Shown in pieces: positions 50,578-62,400 of a DNA stretch of 64,000 bases; the first letter of the stretch is position 1, and every line of letters starts with the position of its first letter. The notes under the pieces are model-generated. The model made no database searches and was not told the origin of the DNA. It worked only from the letters and a program-made list of their open reading frames with translations. Made by a program: the position numbers and the translations under genes. The stretch comes from Lineus longissimus (Eukaryota; Nemertea; Pilidiophora; Heteronemertea; Lineidae), in the NCBI RefSeq assembly GCF_910592395.1, contig NC_088325.1, positions 15,318,109 through 15,382,108 of the forward strand, in the 5' to 3' direction.

Positions 50578-52630
50578 GTAAAGTGCACATTGTTTTTAAA
50601 CTTCCCATTGGATTTTTCTACTTTTTTCCAAATTTTTCAAAACATGTGCATGCATTTTTGGGTTTTTTTTGCAATGCAGTTCGCTTTCGCCTTTGATGAA
50701 TTATGTTACTTTACTTTGTGCACTTGCAATTTAGTGCATACTGAAATATTACATAATGCAAGTGATCCCACCTCTTCTTATTCGATAGCGCAAATCAATA
50801 TTTCAACTTAGTTTGGTGCCGCATTTTTTCCGAGCAGTTACGTCCCTGGATGCATAATGAAGAGGCACACCCCCCCCCTCTTGACATTACCAGCAACTCA
50901 TTAGCATAGTGACACCCCGTTTATTTAATGCACTTTGCAAATTCGAAGCAATTCTGAACTGTGGCTTCGTCAACTGTCGAATGAATTAGATAATATGTCA
51001 CTTTTTTGGAAGGAGATAGAATTTAGTGGCGCGAAAGGAACACACCCTCAAGGGAAAGGGAGGCGTGACAAGTAGTTCACTCTTTTTGGAAAGATTGCAC
51101 CGACAGATTTTGTAAGATTCAAAATAACTTCAGAAACAAAGCTGCATAAAATCTTCCTCTTAACATTAGCAAACTTGGAGCTGGCACTGGTCTAGTTGAG
51201 AGGCGTTTATATTTTAGTGGTTGAGAAATGAGAAAATAATCCTTGAAGATGAAGTTTTAAAAACCTAGCGGTGTTACGCTACGTGTTACAGCTTCATCTA
51301 CTCAGAGGAAAGCAACAGTATATTTTTATTTTGAGGACTATGATAATGATGCAGCAATCACCAGGTACCACCTTATGACATTAATAAACTGTTACTTCTA
51401 CAGCACTCAATAAAGAAACAACCAGAGAGAGGAATTCTCATGATTGCCCGGCGTTTCGTACCACCTGCAAAATGTCATATTACAGCGACCAACACACTTT
51501 CACAATTCGTGTTATTTATTTCTCTTTGTGTTCAAATTCAGATAAAATATAATCCCACGGCCTGGGCCACCGGTTTATTTACTATACTTGTCAGAAAGGC
51601 AAACATTAAAGCCACAAACCGCACGCGCCAGGTTGTTTTGAGGCGAAACTCCACATGGCATATTCCCGCCAGCCCGCCAAAGTACTGCCGGCAGCCATCG
51701 CTTTCTTACTATCCTTTCAATTTAAAAAGCATATTGAAATGTTTTTAATTTTAATGCAAATTCAGGTTTTCGCTTATTTAACAAAGCTACTCTGAAGTTG
51801 CATACATGTATTTTTGTATTGTAACTGGTGCAGCAGTGATTTCGTATTTATAAAAACGTATGTGTGTTGAGCTCTCCTCACTGCGGAGTCATGAATTGTT
51901 GACGCGTTTGTCAACCGGAATTTTAAATGAGGTCTTGCTCCAGCGTCGAGGAGGCATCTTGATTTATTATTCATTGAGTGAATGCAAAATTGATAAATGC
52001 GGGATCCCACTTTTACCAGGAGAGGAAGAAAGGTGCTGCCACGGCCTGTTAAGAACAATGAGATAACATGAAAAAACAACGGATTGAGGATACAAAATGT
52101 CACCTCAGTGACACCTTGAGTTGGTGTGAAACTCCTGTGCACTTGGGTGTACATTTGCTTGCATGAATGCACTGTGTGTCCTGCTAGATTTGGATGGATT
52201 GCATTTTGTTTTGAAACAATAGCTAAAGGTCACTACGTGATTATATGTCATTCAGTGATCGTGGGAGTTTCCGCAAAAGTTATGAAAATACAATGATCGT
52301 GAAAAAGTTTGCTTACGCATTGTTGTGGGTTATTTTGCATAATTTATTTATTTCAGATTTGTAGTTTTCGATCTGTCATTTGCTAAAATAGCGTGAAATG
52401 ACTTGAAATTCAAAAGCTACCGAAGACTTGACATCTTGTTGTTGGCTTGGACTACCGGATGGTTTTCTCAACTCGATGGAACCCAGTTAAGGTTTACAGT
52501 AGGCCTGCTATTGCTATACGGTCACTTCGCGCCGACAGGCCGTGCTTCATCGTTCAGCATACTACTTGACTTCGTGCTAATGCCTATCGTTAACCCCTTT
52601 TTAACGTCTGCATATTCTCTATCGTTACAG
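50578..52630 (+). other. Dscam intron 1 (phase 1)
   Basis: Intron of 2,053 nt between the signal-peptide exon and the Ig1 exon. It begins GTAAAGTGC and ends CTCTATCGTTACAG, with a plausible branch-point TTAAC about 40 nt upstream of the acceptor. No further coding exon is recognised inside. A C-homopolymer run near 50872 is present. An overlapping open frame at 52403-52705 is out of frame with the Ig domain and is not coding. Confidence 0.75.
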
Positions 52631-52963
52631 CAAATGGACAATCAAATCCCAACGACGACAACCCACAGGGGCCCATCTTCATCTCTGAGCCGCCCAGTCA
52701 GATAGCCTTCGCCAACACCAAGGGTGCATTGATCCCTTGCACTGCCTATGGCCGCCCGGCACCTGTTCTTGACTGGATCCGGGCAGATGGGGGCCCAGTT
52801 GACGACATCGCCGGAATCCTCCGAATCCTGCCCAATAACTCACTGCATTTCCTTCCCTTCGAAGACACCGAGCTTAGATCCAACATTCACACTGCAAGTT
52901 ATCGCTGCGTGGCAAGGAATACAGTCGGACAGATTGTCAGTCGAAAAGTCACGGTTAAAGGGG
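52631..52963 (+). CDS. Dscam: Dscam-family receptor, coding exon 2 (Ig domain 1)
   Basis: Encodes residues 23-133 of the joined protein and, in order, a short Asn/Pro/Gln-rich linker after the signal peptide and one complete Ig domain. Visible Ig landmarks are Cys59 (in IPCTAYG), Trp71 (in LDWIRADG) and Cys115 (in YRCVARN). The Dscam Ig1 hallmarks are a GPIF..EPP opening, a D-I-A-G-I-L-R segment followed by LPNNSLHF.PF, and H....Y.C.A.N..G.I.SR.V.V. There is one N-glycosylation sequon, NNS at 91-93. The acceptor has a pyrimidine-rich tract ending TTACAG at 52630. The donor is GTGAGT at 52964. Both junctions are phase 1, so the exon is a symmetric Ig module. Dscam proteins have about ten Ig and six FNIII domains, so the window holds only the N-terminal tip. 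Family knowledge: homophilic adhesion in neuronal self-recognition, with immune roles in some arthropods. The exact paralogue (Dscam or Dscam-like) cannot be decided here. Confidence 0.87.
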
Positions 52964-55900
52964 GTGAGTACACGTATACACGTTTATTGATGACGTTGCT
53001 GCACGTTTTGATTACGATTTCAGCACTTTTGATGATGAAGTCATCAATTTTTTATGACGATCAACACAGATTCGATGATAAACTTTTCAATTTCTGATGA
53101 CGTTGATGTCTCTCCTGACATGCCTGATATTTTGCACATATGTACATCGTTCGTTTTCTTGTTCATTGATGCATTCATTGCTAAACGACCAGCCATACCT
53201 CCATGACTTTCTTCATCAGCAGCAATGGCGACCACAGCTCACCTAGCTTTACAAAATCACACTACACAATTACGCCAAGCAGTCATTTTCCCAAACCCCA
53301 GGTGTATTACCCCGTATCATCATCATCAGACACTTCCATTCAACATTTTCAGTTCTAAATCATTGAAATTATCAAACGCTACAAATTTTCCGCACACCGC
53401 GATAATTGACCCGTAATCCCCGAGAAAACCGGGGTTAATTTATTGCATGCTAAGAAAATTAATGCAATTATATCCAGATTTAAATGAATTTGAGATGCCT
53501 TGAGTGATTTTCACCTTCACTTGGGCGAAGAAAGTGTACATTTGATGGATGCAATATACAGTGTGTTGTGACCTTCTAGAGTCGGACAATCCAAGAGTGT
53601 GTTTCAATGAAACCAGACCACATCCTCTTGGCTTCGACAGCAGAAACTGCATTGCTTGCATAAGTAAAGTTAAGATGGAACTTTTAATAGCTTTCATCTC
53701 ACTCCAAAATTAACTAAAATTGGTGTACCTCATCTATTAGCCATTCACACTTATTCTAGGTGAACTAAGGTCGGGATCTCGAAAGCCAGCTAACGTTACC
53801 ACGCCTTATGCTCCTGTTATTCTATCTCGCGCGGTATTTTTAAGGTCTCGCCTGTATTCCTCTGAGGTCTCACGCAATTTAATGCGAGGCACATTGACTG
53901 CTCCTTAGGGGGGTGGTGCTGTAATTGCAGTGCCAAACGCAGCGCGTCCCTGTGCCAGATTTAACAATTTGAAATTTAACTTGAGTGTGTAATCGAAAAC
54001 GGTAACCCATTGGTGGCATGAGAAGCAATGATTGTAAAATAAAGATGAAACATTGGTGGCAAGTGTCATTGCAACATTAGGCTGCATGGTCATTCGAACC
54101 GGATTTAAAGCTGTTTGGGAGGTTTCACTGACTGTACCTTGTCGACTTGTGTAAAGTTGTTGTCAAGGCCTCGCACGCCGGGATTGTGAGGGTTAATGGG
54201 TTACAATGGACCACAAGCATGGCATCCGTCATAAATTGTTTTATTCTCTTCCAGCAACAATAAAGTTACGATTTAGACAGAATGGTGCAAATATGACTCA
54301 CCGTTATATGACTATCTATTTTCTGTGGAAACATTTTATTGTTATCAAAACAACCAACACAACATTGTTTCAAAAACGCTCCATCCCCAGCGGCAACCAT
54401 ATTGGATTGTGCAATCTCGCGAGGATTTACGTGAAATATCGTAAGATTATGCAGAAAGAGAGAAAACAAAGAATATTACGAGGACCAATATTTATTGAAA
54501 ATAGTGCAGATAGAGTTACCGGGGAAGCGTAAACCTTCATAACAAAAATCTACCGATTAATGGCGGGAGTTCTCTCGTAAATTGGTCAGACGATAGATGA
54601 CGTCATTGCTAATGAATAGATATTGTAGAAAACTGAATGATAATTTTCCCGCATCCCGACCCTGGTGCGCTGAAAGCATTCTGTTACAGAGCTCAAAAGG
54701 ACCGTAATTAGTTATAGTACAACCTGGGAGTTACTACGCCGTAAAAAAAATACCACGTGACATCCGTCATTATTTCATGTGGGACGCCGCAATTCAATGC
54801 GCAAGGTTCTCACTTTCGCTCTATCGGCCTAGAAATCATCTCGGGTTTCTCGCTGTTTTCAATTCAGGGAATGCTCGGGAGTCTCGTGCGAGATTTGAGA
54901 TTCACAGAATGTGGTCGGATTGATGATTATTTTCGGCTCTAACTTTGACAAAAGGAAGATTGTTTATGTTATCATGAAGGTTATCATTTAGTCAAGAAAG
55001 CTGTCATCCAAATTAAAGAGTTATCGTTGATATCCTATGACAACAGCATCGACGGATTCTTACAACATGTAACATTATACTTCCAATATCTTGCAGATTA
55101 TTTGAGAACAGAGTTACATTGAATTATCACTAAGCCTCAATTTGTCCTCCTGAGATACAGATGTGGCTAACTTGGTCATAATTTGTCAGAATATCATATT
55201 TTAAACCTAAACGAGGCCAATGTTTGCGTAATTGATTGATGACGTCACTCATAAACAGCCAATCAAGAAGTTGCAGGTCATTGACTTCAGCAAAGGAAGC
55301 AAGATGGCCGCTTCTGATATCTGAAATACGAGATGTACATTGTTATTTTGGTAATTAGTTGGAAATTACGTCAGGTGAAGGCAAACAGACATTTGGGTTG
55401 CTCTTTTCGTTCGTTTTTGTATATCTGCTGTAATATAATTGCTTAAAAACAATGAAGCTAATACTCCCAGGGGTGAATATCTTGCAAAAAAGAAAGAAAG
55501 GTTAAAAAGAAGGAAAATCACTGGAACGCTTGCATCGAAGGTGTTTTCTCCAAGTTTTATAAGAGGCATCCTGTGGTGCATCCTGACTCTCACGCGTTTG
55601 CGTCACCACTATCGAGCTCCACAAATGAAATAACACCCTGATCTCGGCACGACGAGATGAGACCCCACGAGATGACGTACGTTGCCGTCTCCATCTTCAA
55701 ACAGTGGCGTTCTCGTTAATATTTTAAACTAAATCATTGAGAATATTGACCATGCATACATTCACGATGTCTGCCGCCTCAGCAGACGACGCACTGTCAT
55801 AAATGGCGGGAATAAAAATGAGACCATATTGACAGTACACTCAAAATCTGAATTGTTCTTGAGGGTGTTGATTCAACTTGAAGTATTGCCACATAGAAAA

Positions 55901-58900
55901 CATTCAGAAATACTTGTCCTTATGGCTACACTTCAGTTTTTCTCGAGTTAAGCAACACTTTACCTTTTTAAGAGCTGTGTTTGCATGCTATCATCAAATA
56001 CTTGAAGTATCCAACTTTCATGATTTCACAAATGATACCGGATATGATCATTGCTACCGGCAAAATGGCCGCCTAAAATATTCATCTCCCGCGGTGACGA
56101 GACTTGACGAGAATTTCTGAATGGTCGCTGCTTTTCAGTGACAATACTGATCAGTGCTGCAATAACATTTGTAACTTCGTTCTTTTATCATCATTTGTCA
56201 ACTCAACATTGTTTTGTCTTGAACAAGTCGTAATACTTTCGTCAGTCAGTGTCGTAAAGTATAAGCATTGCCGTAAGTGAATAGGATGAGAGCCATCCCA
56301 AGGGAGACCAAATGGCTTCTTTCCCTCAACAAGGTGACAATGAACCGTGATGTTCGCTAGTGAGGCCCCCGAGGGCTACCTTGAGTGGAAAGATGATTTT
56401 ATTTGTGGAGCTCTTCAGGAGAAATCACAAATATTTAGATGACGCTTTCTGTTGACTAGAAGACGATTGCAGGTGATGAGATTGTATTTATAGAACATCA
56501 AAATAAATAACCTTGAGGACTTGCATCTGTACATAAGATAGACATTTCGTCGCATTTTCGGATTCTTGATTCTAAATATTTGTATCTTTGCACTGACCAC
56601 AGGGATACTGGTACCTAGCTTTAGAATATTGACTGATAACGTATTTGGGAAATAGAAAGGCTCATTCGCTAAACGTCATGCAAATCTATCCGAAAAATGT
56701 GGCCTTGCCAGTAGTTATAGAACAGAGACCATCTGACAGTTATTTCCATCTGCCTCGAGTTAAAGCAGCGGCTGTTCTCTTAGGCACTTCTCGACCTTGA
56801 TCAATAGCATCATTATACTGGGATCCTATATAACCTGCCAATAAATTCACCTGCCTCATCACCAGACCAGCAAGAAATCCATCCATGGCAATTAAGCAGC
56901 ATTCCTTGCCCACAAACCCTGCCTCTCACAAAAACAAACTCAGTAACAGTGTTTACAAACTTCTGGAGTGGAAGCCTGGGTAATTCATTCCTCCCGGGGA
57001 CTGCACAACGTTTTAGTGTATACTCTTTCGAAATGAATGGCCATGGATTTCTTATCCCAGAATTGGCTTTATACCTGCTCCTCACTGTGGGTAGTAATGG
57101 TTGGACCAGCCACAGGGGTTACTGTTTCAGTATTAAGTTAGAAATAGCACTTGATTTTGGGCGCATTCTAGTCATAATACGATTTCCCAGCGGCCATCTT
57201 AAATATGCATCGTTGGCTGAATACGATCAATTTACTACCAATGTTTTCTTCTCGTGAAGTCATCATTAGATGCATGTTTAGCAAAGGCAGACGACTCACA
57301 AACTGTCAATACAGACATCATTCAAAGAACAGCAAATTGACGATCTGCCAGTCATTCCACTTGTTCCCATTCAAGTCCTACTCGAAGATACATCGAACTT
57401 AAGACAAATAACTCTTTAACAATCTCATCATCACACCTGAGGCCACATAATCCAATGCTTTCTACCATTATACAACAATGGCGATTCTCTTTCGGTTAGA
57501 ACAAGGCGCCGGACAATGACCTTCAAACACTTTTTATCTACTTTCTGTCGTGAGAAAAAAATGAGAGGTTTGATCTTAGCTTCTCGCCATTTGTGATCAA
57601 TGTCCTTTGATTTTCGCTTTTGCCGCTGAAATCGTCAATCAATGACCTTTTGTTTGCAATTTTAGATCAATTTCCTTGGCAATTTATTACGACATCTTCA
57701 CAATGCATGGTCCTAGGTACACAATTCGGCCGACCGGATCCTCGAAGCCTTTGTTTAGGCTTTTCGTAAGTAGGCTATATGAGGTACACACACCATGACA
57801 CGTAACACCAGAACACCTCTTTAAAGGGGATTAGCTCGGTCCGAAAGTGTGCGTATGACCGGTGTAATCTTGAATAGCGAAAAATCAGCCATTGTCAATC
57901 CCGTGATGATCTTCAATTACCATTGTTAGGATTGCCAGTCATTGATTCATGAAATGCCGCTGTCGTCTGCAGTCTTAACCTCGTCTCGAGCTTCAAGAGT
58001 ATATGAAACAATTGATGACATTGACAAGTCTATCACACACAGACGAAGATCAAACTAACTGAACCTGGGCTGGCTACCCAAAACCGAGATTGCACAATAT
58101 AACGAGCTAACTTTTGCCTCAACTACAGTTGCTGCTGATGCCACCGTGCTCGCTTTCGATTATGAATACCTTGATACGAGGCTTGGCACTTTGAGTAACG
58201 TCAAAAATTATTGATCGTTTTTAATAAGTCACCAACTAATGTTGCATAAGAGGCAACCGAGCGTCTCTTTGTTGACAAGCGGAAAATTTATTTTCTGATT
58301 AGCGGAGAAAAATGGTCACATGCGGTGTCACATGACTAATGGCTTTCCGTGTAGCCTGCAGCAAGATATGACATTTTGCAATGTTTCCAAACTCCAGGCA
58401 TTTTGTATGTTTCCAATCTCCAGGCAGTGTATTGTTCAACTATTCCATGTTTCTATCAATGGACGTATCCATTGACTTGATGCATTTTAACGCCGAGAAA
58501 CTGATGAAATGAACAAGACACGGACTGGCACACTGCCAATATGCACGATCGTGGTCAGAATTAATTACGAAATAGTCAGTTACACTGGATCAATCTAAAT
58601 TGGTTTTATCTCCCCGCATCATTGCCGTGAAACCAATATGCTGCATTTAATTACAGAGTAAGAGTCGTTGTTTCCGAGAAGAGAGAGGTGTCCATGGGAC
58701 CCAACAAACAACCCGCGGATGCCGACAGACCGTGTGGTGTTCTTGTCTTTCCGGCAGTTACGCGGTTAAGAATATGACACTGAACATAAAATGAATGACA
58801 CTTCCTTAAGTATCATGGTGTTGAGGGAATCTTTCATACCTTTATCCATAGTCAATCGCCAGAGATAATGATGGGGCCTTGTAAATATTGACCCAACGAT

Positions 58901-58919
58901 AAAGCTGCATCATTCCACG

Positions 58920-59240
58920 TGATACAAAGGTTAAATACCTATCGCACTCTTGCCGCTATAAGAGCATATAGACCCTTTGTAAACAGTGATGAGCCATTGG
59001 TAACTGACGTCTTGCCAGTTGATATGAGGGATAAATATCAGACGTACTCTACTTGTCATCTACTCTTAAACTAAGTTCGTTCTGCTGGTGGTGAGAGGTG
59101 AATAACAGACATACTTTACTCATCAGAAGCCAGCCACCAGCAGAACACAGACCTCAGTAAACTAAGATGACACCATTGGTACTAATGTGCCAGGCGCTGA
59201 GGGTTGAATACCAAAGGTTCTTCACTCATAGACTAAGAGT
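58920..59240 (+). repeat. Degenerate tandem repeat cluster
   Basis: A core resembling GAGGGNTGAATANCANA followed by NGTNCTTNACTCAT recurs with drift at about 58923, 59027, 59092 and 59199, spaced roughly 65-107 bp. A perfect 13-bp inverted repeat, GTTCTGCTGGTGG (59079-59091) and CCACCAGCAGAAC (59134-59146), lies inside. The cluster adjoins the RT fragment and may be its untranslated end. Confidence 0.5.
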
Positions 59241-59425
59241 GTCATACCAGCTAATAAGAGAGTCGTGATGTTACTCAGGACCCGACCATCAGAGAGAAAT
59301 CCTGGCTCTTGTAAAAGAAGATGCTCCCATTGTATACAATCAATTACACGCAGCAAGTTCCGAATCGGTATCTTAACCATCATCATCGTTGCATTAAGTC
59401 TCCGAGAATCGACGCAGAATCGCAC
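59222..59425 (-). pseudogene. Degenerate Ty3/gypsy-type reverse transcriptase fragment
   Basis: Minus-strand open frame of about 67 codons beginning RFCVDSRRLNA, which matches the conserved RT block FCVDYRxLN of Ty3/gypsy-like retrotransposons. It is followed by IPIRNLLRVID, where intact elements carry a P(L/I)PRIDDLLD-type segment. Downstream the match to RT is lost before the catalytic YxDD region, and upstream the same frame hits an in-frame stop within about 40 bases. No gag, protease, integrase or LTR was recognised alongside. The fragment sits antisense in the large Dscam intron, next to a degenerate repeat cluster. It is read as old transposon debris. Only the two short motif blocks support the call. 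Confidence 0.5.
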
Positions 59426-62400
59426 ATTAACTTGTGGTAATGTCCGGTGGAACTATGCCATCAGAATTTATTGGGATGATGTAAACTTGCTGGGGGCAAT
59501 GGTGCAAATGCCTGGGGCGGTGACTTCTTGAGGGGCTTGAGTCACCATGAGCTGATGAGGTGGTCGGCTCGGGTGTTTTAACTTTCACTACTGGCTTGGA
59601 TTAAGAAGTCAATAGTGGATTGCAAGCTGCGCGTCAAATGACTGAATGGACTGTACTTGGTATTGGATTTCACCACGCCAAACTTAATTCAACTCTCAGC
59701 TTGTGCTGGGGATATCTTAGAACGAGCCCACATACTCAAAAGCTTATAAAAGCAATCTGTAACGAAAGAAGTGTCGGTGAATATCAGCAACCACATGCTT
59801 TCGGCAACTTTAGAAATGGCCAAACCACACTGGCATCAACGACTACTGACCGATGGGCTTCTCTGTAGTTGTCCTGATAACAGCATTCACTCAAATCCTC
59901 TGGGCCCGAGGAAAGTTCAATTCCTATTGAAAAGTTGGACGACATTAGGATTAACCATGCTGTGAAAATGCTGCCTGTTCCTGAGAAAAATCCATGATTC
60001 TGATGTTAGGAGCTTTTCATAATCTTGCAGCAAAGGAATAAAACAGGGCCAGATCTTCAAATCGATGAAATCTTTGTGAAGATTTTGCAATGTCTTCACG
60101 ACTCGTCAATTTAATACGAGGATGGTCGATCGGATTTTGATGCAAAATGTTCTTGCTTTCTTTCACTTCTTCTACAACGCTTGCTCGGTGTTCCATCTTT
60201 GACCTGAGGGGATATAATGATTCTAACATGATTGTGAGTGGGAAATTGGTATTTTGAACTGGAGACAACTTGCTGCATTTGTCATGCGGTCTGCAGGAAA
60301 GCATGATCAAAACTGAAAAGGAATATATGATGGTTTGTGATGTGAATTTCACTCTCCGCACATTGGTTGCAAACATTTCTGTATCTTTGACGAAATCTTC
60401 GTACAGATTGCTCCATCACATGTGATAAGTCAAAATGTGCAACCAGCATGAAATATGTAGCCAGTCGTGGAGACCACGTGACTTTGCAGTAAATGCATGC
60501 AGTAATCAAGATGAAGACGATACCACAAAGGAATGACGATATAACGACATTCCACTGGACCGTCACACGGCACATAAAAATCACTACAAGATAACAAACC
60601 AGTTCCCAGGGGTGATTAGCCAAACATCCCATGCACGCGACAATTGCCTAAAGTGCAAAATGGCATCTTGGGACGAGGTAACAATTGCTACAGATAACGA
60701 CATTGAATACGACTTGCATACGGTAGCATTAATCGGGAAATTCTCGCGATGACGAAGATGGACGCTATGAATACCAATGGCATGCAGAGATTGTCTTTCT
60801 CAACCGATTTATCGGCGTTCTTACGTCAGTGGAGAAAGAGAATAGGCCTTCCAAGCCCGTTGAGGGGTGGGAAGCTCAGACTTTGATTTTACACTTGCCG
60901 CTGGAGCGCGTCCTTTAGCAATGAAAGCAGGTTGTGACAGTCGAAACTATCACGGTCTGAACTAATATTGCATAATTAAAAATGAAGCTGATGTATTTGA
61001 AGTTGATCACCCTTCAACGATATCAAGTTGGTGAAACTGTCCGTTTATCAATCTAACCGACATCAACACCACTGATACTGCACTAAGCCTCCAAAGGAAA
61101 AAAGCTTTAGTTTGAAAAAATGGCGTCTTCCCGAAGGGCGAAACTTGACATGGAATTATTAATTAAGTTAATTCCTGCTGGTAATCTTATAAAGTCGTCA
61201 CAAAGCTGTGAATCATGAATTGTCAAAAACAATCTTTGATTTATGGTGCGGTGTATCTGCGGCTACATTGAGGTCAGTTCTGCTTGTTCTTGCAATTACC
61301 CGTATGTAACGAAGCAGAAGATCGTCCTGAGAAGTGCCTCTCAATTATCGCGGGATTTAAGCATTCTTGGCACGTTTCTCGCACAAGTTGCCCCAAGTGG
61401 CAAAAAACTGGATGCATAATTGCCAAGTCATCCAGTCCTCCCGACGGTTCTCTTGCAGCCGTTTGCCGGGCCGGTATCAATCTTAGTAATCACCGGTTTC
61501 TCGTCTGCTGCAACTGGGTGTTTATAAGTTGCGGACAGGTTCCACATGACATTACACTGGATTATGTCAGCATTGACTTCATCAAACTCATGATGAGGGT
61601 TCGTGACGTGTTTACAAGGCATTGAAACCTTGCTCCCGTGTGTTTTGTTTCAAAATACAATGCTGATTTGTGCATGTGCGAACTCTTGGGGACGAGCTAG
61701 GGTGATTTGCGATATTGCTACAGATAATCAGCCGTCGCTTCGTATCTTGCAGTAGAAAGAAAGCAAGAAGATGAATATTTCTTCCATTACGGACCAAAAG
61801 GTCATTTCGTGCAAAAATTTATGCTGATGGTGATTGCTATCTTGGATTGTTTGGGATCTTCATGCAGCTAATGCAATCGCAACGCTTAAGAAATGAGTTT
61901 AACCCGGATATATGATGTGTACAATGCACTAACTATGGGATAGATGCATCCATACAGCACCTGCGCAAAAAAGACGATGACATCATCAGTTTCTGTACCA
62001 CAGCCTTGGCAACATCGCAAATTCAAAATGGCGCTTGGTACACTCCTGCATATCAAAACCAACCGAGTGTTTCTCCGAGTGCCCTCGTTTCAAAGATTAA
62101 TTGATTCTATTAATGGTTCATTAGAGTTTTGGACGAGAGTTCCAGCGCTGGGGAATAATCGATGACAGTAGTAGCGTGGTGATATCGTTTTCTACGAAGG
62201 TGTAATGTTCGTACCTTGGTTGATACCTGAAGCTGAATCGCAAAAAGAAATGCCATAAAGTTTGGACGACAGAAGACTTCGAACGTCTGCTCAGATATAT
62301 ATCTATCCTCATCGATACCATGATGTGACCAGAATTCCGGGAAGATCACGTCAGTTTGGTTCCTGGAAAATGATCTCTCGTTAACAGAAACGTTTCTGAT

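Noticed and set aside
52403-52705. 100-codon open frame overlapping the Dscam Ig1 exon
   Set aside because: Different frame from the Ig domain and it spans the intron acceptor; a shadow frame.
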